Source of the DNA: Nemertoderma westbladi
Lineage: Eukaryota > Xenacoelomorpha > Nemertodermatida > Nemertodermatidae
Direction: 5' to 3'
Assembly: GCA_032718475.1 (NCBI GenBank)
Contig: JAUCBJ010006432.1
Location: 1-43,803 of the forward strand
DNA: 43,803 bases
The number at the start of each line of letters is the position of its first letter. Position 1 is the stretch's first letter. Positions 1 through 9,103 of the stretch are shown one piece after another. The translations under genes and the position numbers were made by a program. Under the pieces are notes generated by a model. That model worked only from the letters and a program-made list of their open reading frames with translations, was not told the DNA's origin and ran no database searches.

Positions 1-1385
1 GCCTCACTATGCCTCACTGCCTCACTATGCCTCACTATGCCTCACTATGCCTCACTATGCCTCACTATGCCTCACTATGCCTCACTATGCCTCACTATGC
101 CTCACTATGCCTCACTATGCCTCACTATGCCTCACTGCCTCACTATGCCTCACTTGCCTCACTATGCCTCACTATGCCTCACTGCCTCACTATGCCTCAC
201 TATGCCTCACTGCCTCACTGCCTCACTATGCCTCACTATGCCTCACTATGCCTCACTATGCCTCACTATGCCTCACTATGCCTCACTATGCCTCACTATG
301 CCTCACTATGCCTCACTATGCCTCACTATGCCTCACTATGCCTCACTATGCCTCACTATGCCTCACTATGCCTCACTATGCCTCACTATGCCTCACTATG
401 CCTCACTATGCCTCACTATGCCTCACTATGCCTCACTATGCCTCACTATGCCTCACTATGCCTCACTATGCCTCACTATGCCTCACTGCCTCACTATGCC
501 TCACTATGCCTCACTATGCCTCACTGCCTCACTGCCTCACTGCCTCACTATGCCTCACTATGCCTCACTATGCCTCACTATGCCTCACTATGCCTCACTT
601 GCCTCACTATGCCTCACTATGCCTCACTATGCCTCACTATGCCTCACTATGCCTCACTATGCCTCACTATGCCTCACTGCCTCACTGCCTCACTATGCCT
701 CACTATGCCTCACTATGCCTCACTGCCTCACTATGCCTCACTGCCTCACTTCCCTCACTGCCTCACTATGCCTCACTGCCTCACTATGCCTCACTATGCC
801 TCACTATGCCTCACTATGCCTCACTGCCTCACTGCCTCACTATGCCTCACTATGCCTCACTATGCCTCACTGCCTCACTATGCCTCACTATGCCTCACTA
901 TGCCTCACTATGCCTCACTATGCCTCACTATGCCTCACTTGCCTCACTATGCCTCACTATGCCTCACTATGCCTCACTATGCCTCACTATGCCTCACTTC
1001 CCTCACTTGCCTCACTGCCTCACTATGCCTCACTTCCCTCACTGCCTCACTATGCCTCACTATGCCTCACTGCCTCACTGCCTCACTATGCCTCACTATG
1101 CCTCGCTATGCCTCGCTATGCCTCACTATGCCTCACTGCCTCACTATGCCTCACTTCCCTCACTATGCCTCACTGCCTCACTATGCCTCACTGCCTCACT
1201 ATGCCTCACTATGCCTCACTGCCTCACTTCCCTCACTGCCTCACTATGCCTCACTGCCTCACTATGCCTCACTTCCCTCACTATGCCTCACTGCCTCACT
1301 ATGCCTCACTGCCTCACTATGCCTCACTGCCTCACTTCCCTCACTGCCTCCCTCATTCCCTCACTTCCCTCACTTCCTCACTCCT
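1..1385. repeat. 10-bp/8-bp tandem array (intron 9)
   Basis: Tandem copies of a 10-bp unit (TATGCCTCAC) alternate irregularly with an 8-bp derivative lacking TA (TGCCTCAC), a TTGCCTCAC variant and TTCCCTCAC. The right half becomes richer in short units and CCCTCACT variants and decays near 1385. It runs off the left edge, so its full length is unknown. Because the 10-mer has no stop codon in any frame of the + strand, three overlapping open frames of more than 460 codons appear. They are artefacts of the repeat. On the minus strand each unit contains GTGAGG, a donor-like hexamer. Confidence 0.97.
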
Positions 1386-1791
1386 GTACACTAGCTTTGA
1401 CTCTCCCAGCTATAGTGATAGTATGCAACCTTGGGAGTTAACGTGCGGTCTTATGAGTAAAGGGCAAGATATGAGACTTCAGGTTGCCTCCATTGATTCA
1501 CTCTTCTTAACTTTATAAAATAACTCCACCCTTATTTAAAGTTTTAAAAATTATGACTTAGTCGACTAATTTTCCAAAATATATTATAAAAAACATATAA
1601 TTTCTTGAATAAATAGACCTAATAGTAATAAATATTGTTGGCAAATACATTTATAATACTAATATAATAATTAAGGATAAATAATCCTAATACTAATATA
1701 AATGTTATGGATAAATAGTCCTAATACTAATATAATTGTTATGGATAAATAGTTTTAATACTATTATGAAAGGAACTCAAACAAACAAATG
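1386..1791. repeat. AT-rich intron with three ~41-bp direct repeats
   Basis: From about 1640 to 1770 three imperfect copies of a segment containing CTAATACTAATATAA and GGATAAAT follow one another. No gene is seen in 1386-1640. An ATTAAA hexamer on the minus strand at 1759-1754 lies about 35 nt beyond the stop codon of the ORF ending at 1792 and could serve as its poly(A) signal. Confidence 0.6.
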
Positions 1792-2660
1792 TCAATAGTG
1801 TCCTCCTGCGCGGGCAAATACTGTACGAGAGTTTGTTGTCATAGGTCTTCGAAAATAAGTAAAAGCTGGTTGATTTTCTTTAATTTCATCTTCCTCATTA
1901 ACCAACAGTTTCTTAATTTTATTCAATTGTTCATTAATTTTCAGTAATTTACTTTTATTTCCCAGAACCTGTCTTAATATCTCTTCTCTATTTTCCTCAT
2001 TTTCTTCCATTTGTTTAATAAATTTCCGCATTTGATTTTTGTTTCCTAATATTTGTCTCAATATCTCTTCTTTATTTTCACCATTCTCTTCTAAATGTTT
2101 AATAATTTTCCGCAATTTATTCTTATTTCCAAGTAATTGTCTCAATATTTCCTTATTATTATCATTTTCATCATCTTCTTCACTTTCCTGACCTTCACTT
2201 TCTTCGTCGTCTTCGTGTTCTTCACTTTCTTCGTCCTCTTCATGACCTTCACTTTCTTCATCCTCTTTCTGACCTTCGCTTTCTTCATCCTCTTCCTGTT
2301 CTTCACTTTCTTCATCCTCTTCCTGTTCTTCACTTTCTTCATCCTCTTCCTGTTCTTCACTTTCTTCATCCTCTTCCTGTTCTTCACTTTCTTCATTCTC
2401 TTCCTGACCTTCGCTATCTTCACCCTCTTCCTGACCTTCACTTTCTTCGTCATCTTTCTGATCTTCACTTTCTTCGTTCCCAACTTCACTCTCTTCAACT
2501 TCATCTTGACCCTCACTATTTTCATTCTCCATCTCATCGTCCTCTTCTTCTTCATCTTCCTCACTCAAATTCTCATCATTTTCTAGGGGTAACTGTTTTT
2601 GTATCCCTTTCAAAATATTCATAACTTTATGAAATTTATTTTCCATTGTCTGTTTTATCT
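1792..2660 (-). pseudogene. Acidic-repeat protein, C-terminal part of a transposon-split ORF
   Basis: This minus-strand frame is open for 289 codons from the TTAA junction to the stop at 1792. It begins K-I-K-Q-T-M-E-N-K-F and then has a highly acidic region (about 120 residues). That region includes a nine-residue repeat of the form E-E-D-E-E-S-E-E-Q, coded by a 27-bp DNA repeat around 2277-2400. Three tandem ~28-residue units follow (E-E-I-L-R-Q-x-L-G-N-K...), predicted helical and coiled-coil-like, and then a short tail ending A-R-A-G-G-H-Y. I do not recognise the family. The upstream coding part is at 4281-4460, across a TTAA-flanked insertion. An internal Met six codons in (M-E-N-K-F) could allow this part to be made alone, so calling it broken is an inference. 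Confidence 0.6.
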
Positions 2661-4283
2661 TTAAGGGGGGGGTACAGTGGTACACCCCCTATGGACCTTT
2701 TTTGCAAATGGCTATAATTTCTGCTTGTGTGTAATTTTGTATATTTTATACCTTTCGGGGGATTAAAATATGGCCAAAGATTGGGTTCAAAAAATTTTTT
2801 TTCAAATTTGCGTCGCCCTCTAGCGGCCACCAGCGAAATTGTTAATTTCACTAAAAACACTACTAGTCTCACAATTTTGGGCGAAAATTTTCAAAACTTG
2901 GTTTTTCTGAATCAGCATCCTCGGCTCCACAAAACTTATCGGTTACATTTTTTATTTAGGTCTTAAATATTTTTTAAATATTATTAACTAATATTAATTA
3001 TTACTTAATAGATATTAACTAATTTCAAGAAATTAATATGGCACAATTCAAAATTCTAACCGATAACTTTTGATCAAAACCCGAAAAGAAATCAAACAAA
3101 AAAAAAATTTCAAAAATTGGTTAAGAAATGGCCGAGTAGTAGTATTTTGAATGTGAAAAATACAGTTCCGAGATAAACGCATTTAAAGTTTAAGAACAAT
3201 ATATTTCAAATGTTCCCGCTATTTTCAGTACTGGTATCTCCTTTTCTTTTCCCATTGGTTATCCCCTATCCATATTTTGTGATTTCTCAATGGATTTCAT
3301 GAAATTTGGTTCAAAAAAACCCCTACCCACTTTTAACAACCTGTTAAAATAATTTTAGAGTGCTTGCCAAAAAACACTTCGCGCAGCACGTCAACAAATT
3401 ACATTTTGGCGTATTGATTTGATCGCATACTATTTCGTCATTTAGTAATAAATAGTCATGGAATAATGAGATAACCTTAAGAAACATTCAAAATTATATA
3501 AAAATTTCCACATAATTTTATTACAAGCCTTTACACAGAACATTAAGCTTTGCGCAGCATGTGAAACCTTCGCGCAGCACGTGAGACATTTGCGCAGCAG
3601 GTGAAGGTTTCACGTAGCACTTAAATTCTTCATAAAGCACGTTAATTAATCGAGCACCTCGGAAAGCTTTTTGATCAGAATGAGAAGCCTTCACGCGGCA
3701 CATGAAAAGTTCATGCTGCACATGAAGACTTCGCGCAGCACGTGAATTATTCTCAGAGCCTGCGGAATTTAAAAAAAAATAAGTTTATGGTTGTTTCCCA
3801 GAATAATTATTACTAGCTATTGTTATATAATGGTTCACATTTTTTATTACTAGTAGACAACTAGTCCATTAGACAACTTTTCAATATGTAATACAAAACT
3901 CACAAATATCTATTAAATATATATTAATTAAAATTTGACGGACATGTTGACAAACAGACAGACAGACAAACAGACAGACAAACTGAGAGACAGGCTGATA
4001 TACAGACATAGTGATTAGATAATTCCAAATATTAAAACAGACATCGACTTTAAGAAAAATCCTAACAGTAAATATTTCAGATTGCTTATTTTATGCCCTT
4101 TTTAATATTTCGATGGACAGACAGACAGACATACAGACGGAAAACCAGCCATTACTCGAGAAGTAAAAGAGATCTCGCTAAGCCGTTTCCAGATTTGAAA
4201 TCCGCATTAAATTCTACTCTAGATGAAATAAAAAAACAAAAAATGAAAATTTTGACCTGGGGGGGGTGTACCCCCCCCCTTAA
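2661..4283. mobile_element. TTAA-flanked non-autonomous transposon (piggyBac-like)
   Basis: A 1615-bp insertion (2665-4279) is bracketed by TTAA at 2661-2664 and at 4280-4283. The termini are inverted: both begin with a run of eight or nine G followed by GTAC, then a run of C, so each end can also fold on itself (right end around 4258-4279, left end 2665-2690). TTAA target duplication is the hallmark of piggyBac-type elements. No transposase frame is visible inside, so it would be non-autonomous. The flanking reading frame is continuous once the insert and one TTAA are ignored, which supports exact boundaries. The interior is AT-rich with a degenerate 20-bp repeat (3541-3752), CAGACAGA tracts (3955-3985 and 4113-4140) and no convincing gene. 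Confidence 0.78.
3541..3752. repeat. Degenerate 20-bp repeat inside the TTAA element
   Basis: Successive 20-bp segments share a GCGCAGCACGTGAA-like core (for example at 3551, 3571 and 3591). They degrade in the middle (3611-3690) and recover at 3692-3752. A single related core also occurs at 3378-3390. The same 13-mer CTTCGCGCAGCAC is found outside the element at 25856-25868 and, inverted, at 40918-40930. Confidence 0.65.
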
Positions 4284-4460
4284 AATATCACGCTCAACTC
4301 TCTTTTTCTTTTCATCTTCACTAAAAACATCTTCGGATTTTTTAAATTTCTTTGGTAATGGATCCATTAGTTTATCCTTTCTATGTCTTTCCATATGACG
4401 AGATAGATTATCTTGTCTCATTTCTTTATTACAAACCAAACATCTTTCATCTCTATGCAT
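4281..4460 (-). pseudogene. C2H2 zinc-finger N-terminal part of a transposon-split ORF
   Basis: This minus-strand frame starts at ATG 4460 and codes for 60 residues up to the TTA codon at the transposon junction (4283-4281). It contains one zinc-finger-like motif, C-L-V-C-N-K-E-M-R-Q-D-N-L-S-R-H-M-E-R-H (C-x2-C-x11-H-x3-H), followed by a basic/acidic linker. Beyond the junction it would run into transposon sequence and lose its normal continuation. The frame continues in register at 2660 downward, so an uninterrupted allele would encode about 349 residues. A TATATAA string sits only a few bases upstream of the ATG. The family is not recognised, and single fingers of this kind are common in mobile-element and uncharacterised invertebrate proteins. 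Confidence 0.6.
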
Positions 4461-5130
4461 TATATAGCAATGTCAATTGATATTATGAATTTTCGCTGAA
4501 TGATTTTACAAAATTTTAAATAAATAAAACTTTTATGAAAATAAATAAAACTTTTAAAAATAAAAATTAGAGAATGAATGGGAATGCGGTGACTAGGGGC
4601 TATTATAGAGGGAGGTTAGAATGGAGTTGTGAAAGAAGAATGCAATCTATTGCAAGAGCAGATGTTTATTATAATTTCTCGGACGAATTGATGTAATAAC
4701 GAAGCTATAGGTTTGAATAATTTAAGCTCTATCGCAGGCCCCATTCACGCAGGCCCCATTCACGCATTGATGTTTGGGTTAGTCATGCTACGGTTAATAA
4801 GAGCCCGAGCAGCCACAGATTATTGAGGGATGACTCGGGGCTAAACTGGGCCCACTTTATTTTCGTGAAAGGGTATATTTATGTTTTGGGCCTCGATATT
4901 TCGTTTGCTGTAGTACAATTTATTCATCGCGCGTCCCTATCTGATTGATTTGTGTCAAATTAAATTGCCTTTGGCAACATTATTTGATACAAATCGATTG
5001 ATTAAACAATTAATTAATTGTTTAATCGACCAATTAATTAATTGGTTAATTAATTAATGATCTACTTAACACCCAAGGTGTGAAGTAGGACCAAACTGTC
5101 GCAGAAGTAGGGTAAACCATTACTACTCAC
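4461..5130. other. Intron 9 spacer with AT palindromes
   Basis: No gene is seen. Bases 5000-5027 form a perfect 28-bp palindrome (half site GATTAAACAATTAA), followed at once by a second AATTAATT palindrome (5029-5046). A duplicated CGCAGGCCCCATTCA occurs at 4734-4763. Confidence 0.6.
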
Positions 5131-5849
5131 CAGCACTCACCTCTAACTTCCTAGTAACAACTGTCAGGGCAGTGGGGTCCCGATTCGATGCGCTCATCTC
5201 GCCCATAACCCGCCAGCACCACCAGCACTCACCTCTAACTTCCTAGTAACAACTGTCAGGGCAGTGGGGTCCAGATTCGATGCGCTCATCTCGCCCATAA
5301 CCCGCCAGCACCACCAGCACTCACCTCTAACTTCCTAGTAACAACTGTCAGGGCAGTGGGGTCCCGATTCGGTGCGCTCATCTCGCCCATAACCCGCCAG
5401 CACTCACCTCTAACTTCCTAGTAATAACTGTCAGGGCAGTGGGGTCCCGATTCGATGCGCTCATCTCGCCCATAACCCGCCAGCACCACCAGCACTCACC
5501 TCTAACTTCCTAGTAACAACTGTCAGGGCAGTGGGGTCCCGATTCGATGCGCTCATCTAGCCCATAACACGCCAGCACCACCAGCACTCACCTCTAACTT
5601 CCTAGTAACAACTGTCAGGGCAGTGGGGTCCCGATTCGATGCGCTCATCTCGCCCATAACCCGCCAGCACTCACCTCTAACTTCCTAGTAACAACTGTCA
5701 GGGATGTGGGGTCCAGACTCGATGCACTCATCTCTCCCATAACCCGCCAGCACTCACCTCTAACTTCCTAGTAACAACTGTCAGGGCAGTGGGGTCCAGA
5801 TTCGATGCGCTCATCTCGCCCATAACCCGCCAGCACCACCAGCACTCAC
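5131..5849. repeat. 83/92-bp array made of exon 9 tail plus its 5' splice site
   Basis: Eight tandem copies follow exon 9 in the direction of transcription. Each carries about 55 nt matching the 3' end of exon 9 (codons [10 protein letters not shown]...R-K-L-E), then GTGAGTGCTGG, then about 25-35 nt of intron (CGGGTTATGGGCGAGATG). Units are 92 bp, or 83 bp where a 9-bp CAC/CAG-rich piece is missing. Distances between consecutive donors near the exon are 92, 83 and 83-92 bp. All copies keep the GT donor. Copies show few substitutions against the exon, so the array is young or homogenised. Confidence 0.92.
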
Positions 5850-6005
5850 CTCTAACTTCCTAGTAACAACTGTCAGGGCTGTGGGGTCCAGATTCGATGC
5901 GCTCAAAACCTCATTCAATTGTGCATCTTTTTTCTCGAGAGTATCGCCAAGAGCCAACAATTTCTTTTCCAGCAACAAATTCTTAAGGCTTGATTTTTGT
6001 TGAAC
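5850..6005 (-). CDS. GAS8: GAS8/DRC4 exon 9: ends inside the 83/92-bp array
   Basis: Codes for residues 367-418 (52 codons, phase 0). The acceptor TTATTCAG adjoins 6005 and the donor GTGAGT is at 5849-5844. It has V-Q-Q-K at the start, then [24 protein letters not shown] and T-R-K-L-E at the end. This equals the vertebrate 52-residue segment from V-Q-Q-K to R-K-L-E in length. About 55 nt of the exon's 3' end and its donor are tandemly repeated eight times in the following intron. The next exon, starting near D-V-L-E-S-K-N in vertebrates, was searched for in 1-5130 and not found, so it must lie left of the window. Confidence 0.94.
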
Positions 6006-6638
6006 CTGAATAAATAAAAAAATTAAATATTTATAGTTGGTGGAGGATAATGATTAAATATGGAATAATGCTGTGTGACGTCACAGGTTATCAGGCCAAT
6101 ATGGACCGATTGATAAATAAATAATTTGTGAAGTCACAATTAGGTAGTGTATTATGGAGGGAGAGGTGACGAGGTTATGTGACATCTTGTTATCTTGTTA
6201 TCTTGTTAATCCCAGTACCCCAGTTATCCCAGTAATCTTGTTGTAATTGTTATATTTATTCGAATATTTTGTAAATTAAATAATAAGAATGAAGTTTACT
6301 GAAGGCCTCAAAAGAGTTAAGTTCACAATTACAAAACACAAGAGTTAAGCTCAGAAAGACACTGGTTGAACTTCGTTCCCCAACCGTAACCTTAGCGCAG
6401 AAGAGTGCGCAAATATAAAATGAGGGCGAATATCCCATTTTGGGTAGGCCTACATCTATGTAAACAATGACATGTCATTCATCACACCTTCTAACCTAAT
6501 GCCATATCAGCAGCGTACACATTTACACAAGATATTCGCTACCACAAACAAATATTAAACAATTCCGCAGCTAATATCGATATCTCCATGATTACAGTAA
6601 CACACAGAGACAGAAACACACATAATAAAAAAACTAAC
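6006..6638. other. GAS8 intron 8, no gene seen
   Basis: A 633-bp intron between exons 8 and 9. It contains a TGACGTCA palindrome near 6075, a short TCTTGTTA direct repeat (6184-6210) and a short open frame at 6256-6438 that has no recognisable features and is probably chance. Confidence 0.8.
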
Positions 6639-6779
6639 CTCTTGAATAGCTTTAACAAACTTCTTGTAAAGGTCGTCGCGTTCGTTTTGAGTTTTCTCAA
6701 ATCTTTGTTCTAGAACTTCGTGTTCCCAATTGAGGTTGTAAAGTTCATCGAGCTTTGCCTTCAGTCTGGCTTTCGTTGA
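6639..6779 (-). CDS. GAS8: GAS8/DRC4 exon 8
   Basis: Codes for residues 320-366 (47 codons, phase 0). The acceptor TTCTCCAG adjoins 6779 and the donor GTTAGT is at 6638-6633. The exon reads S-T-K-A-R-L-K, then [10 protein letters not shown] and E-R-D-D-L-Y-K-K-F with A-I-Q-E at the end. These correspond to the family's [16 protein letters not shown] and E-R-D-E-L-Y blocks. It is too short to be picked up as an ORF and was found by translating around the splice sites. Confidence 0.95.
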
Positions 6780-7473
6780 CTGGAGAAAAAATAAATTGGA
6801 AGAGAATATAATTCACACATAATGTACTTCATAACTATGGAGACATCGAATTTACATTTGGGAAAAAACCTCTCAATTCTGTGCGGCTAACCCAGGAGTA
6901 TCACAGCAACCATTGCTTCTCTTGGGGGAGTAAAGCATAATTTGGGTAAATAATTTGGTTGGATAATTGCTGAGTGTCAACCTTGGGAGTTATAGAGGCA
7001 CCCACCATGGAACCAAGAGAGCGGAGCCTTGGGGTTGCCTTCGATGTTTTGTGTTTCACTTTATATTAATGAAGCGGCATATTTCGTTATTGAGATCGTT
7101 TGCTTTCTTTTGGCCTGTGTGAATCTAATTAGCCAGAATCATTGCGCACCGGACTATCAATAGGTATATTATTATTTTGTGTGTAATAAATAGGCAGGTG
7201 AGAAAGAGTAGCGCGGTACATTTATTTTTTATTATTAGAAAACAAACGTATTGCTGTAAACGAAACTCCTAAACGTTAGCAACAAAAGGACACAAAAAGC
7301 GAACCCGGTACATCATAAATCTGGCCCCTAACCAAGTGAGCTACCACAAATAATTCACCAGAACATTATTTTTGAGAGACCCTCTTTCCCACAACAACTA
7401 CCTGTTTCGTTGCTGTACTACAGTTTCGTTGCTACTTTATTTCATTTAAATATAATATAATAAAATGTAATTC
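6780..7473. other. Intron 7 distal part, nothing recognised
   Basis: Unique-looking AT-rich intron sequence between the exon 8 acceptor and the 23-bp array. No open frame of note, no RNA gene and no repeat structure were recognised. Confidence 0.6.
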
Positions 7474-8281
7474 TAATTAATTATGGCGTTAAATAACACA
7501 TAATTATGGCGTTAAATAACACATAATTATGGCGTTAAATAATACATAATTATGGCGTTAAATAATACATAATTATGGCGTTAAATAATACATAATTATG
7601 GCGTTAAATAATACATAATTATGGCGTTAAATAATACATAATTATGGCGTTAAATAATACATAATTATGGCGTTAAATAATACATAATTATGACGTTAAA
7701 TAATACATAATTATGGCGTTAAATAATACATAATTATGACGTTAAATAATACATAATTATGGCGTTAAATAACACATAATTATGGCGTTAAATAACACAT
7801 AATTATGGCGTTAAATTATACATAATTATGGCGTTAAATAATACATAATTATAGCGTTAAATAATACATAATTATGGCGTTAAATAATACATAATTATGA
7901 CGTTAAATAATACATAATTATGGCGTTAAATAATACATAATTATGGCGTTAAATAATACATAATTATGGCGTTAAATAATACATAATTATGGCGTTAAAT
8001 AATACATAATTATGGCGTTAAATAATACATAATTATGGCGTTAAATAACACATAATTATGGCGTTAAAAAATAAATAATTATGGCGTTAAATAATATATA
8101 ATTATGGCGTTAAATAATACATAATTATGACGTTAAATAATACATAATTATGGCGTTAAATAACACATAATTATGACGTTAAATAATACATAATTATGGC
8201 GTTAAATAACACATAATTATGGCGTTAAATAACACATAATTATGACGTTAAATAACACATACTGTAATTATGACGTTAACA
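7474..8281. repeat. 23-bp tandem array (intron 7)
   Basis: About 35 head-to-tail copies of a 23-bp unit containing ATAATTATGGCGTTAAATAA. Common variants are GACG for GGCG and AACAC for AATAC. Homogeneous in the centre with the same variants spread across the array, which suggests unequal exchange or slippage. No stop-free frame and no link to a neighbouring exon. Confidence 0.96.
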
Positions 8282-9103
8282 CTGGACACTAATTCTAACC
8301 ATACATGAAAATAAATAATGGTTGAGTTGGTTAAAGTTTTAGGCGATGACGAATTAAAAACAGTTCGAGTCGGAATGGATGCAATCTCATATTATTTTAA
8401 AATCGATAATATGTGTTGTACGTTGAAAACACTCGTAGTGAGACCACCAGACTCTCGATTATCAATCACGGAGGAAACAAAATAGCCATGAAGCAAGAGG
8501 GAAATAAGGACGTATTTTTACATATCAAAATCTAATAAAGTACAACTTAATTTTAATCGTCGTATAGATTCAATATTTGCGACTTACAAAAACAGCTACA
8601 GGCCAAATCAAATTAAAGAGGGAAGATGACCTAGATGACGAGATGAATGCAATATACAAGGCAATTTCCGGGAACATCTTCAAAAGTATCACGAGTAACC
8701 ATGATCTACTTAAGATATCTTTAGTAGGTTATGGAATAGCTTGTTCGTTGGCTCAATTATTCTACATAAAAATAGTTCACTTCGGTAGATCTGTGTAAAA
8801 CACTTTGCTATGATAACATTTTTGATAACATATTTGATAACTTTACCGTCTTTAAGACACATTGAAATTAAGTTAATATTGAATTCAATTATTAACGAAA
8901 GATAGATACAATATATAACATATGGTATACCTACCCTACACCAAGTTGTGTACAATCTTTGTTAAGTTTCGAATATTAATAGACTTTTATACCAATGTCT
9001 GTGTACTGGACATTCGGATGACCTTTGATAAGTTAGTCTATGTAGACCACTTTCTGAAATAATATTGATAGTATTTGATTGATAGATATATAGTTACTGC
9101 AGT
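8282..9103. other. 3' flank of the nested GPCR, no gene seen
   Basis: AT-rich sequence holding two short overlapping open frames (8577-8798 + and 8710-8955 -) without family features. A minus-strand TATAAA at 8991-8986 lies about 115 nt past the GPCR stop and is a possible variant poly(A) signal. No AATAAA was seen in this stretch on that strand. Confidence 0.55.

Noticed and set aside
1380-1450. Possibility that the 10-bp array is also seeded at a GAS8 exon donor (minus-strand GTGAGG in each unit)
   Set aside because: The sequence just upstream (about 1386-1450) does not encode any GAS8 segment and no acceptor-bounded exon is seen; the donor-like word alone is not enough.
9-1518. Three overlapping + strand open frames of 461-493 codons (M-P-H-Y-A-S-L-C-L-T pattern)
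   Set aside because: All three frames are open because the 10-bp unit lacks stops; the peptide simply mirrors the repeat, and indels of 2 bp shuffle the frames.
2137-2586. + strand Phe/Leu-rich 149-codon frame and a second minus frame (2142-2564)
   Set aside because: They are shadows of the acidic-repeat coding frame at 1792-2660; the repeat keeps other frames open.
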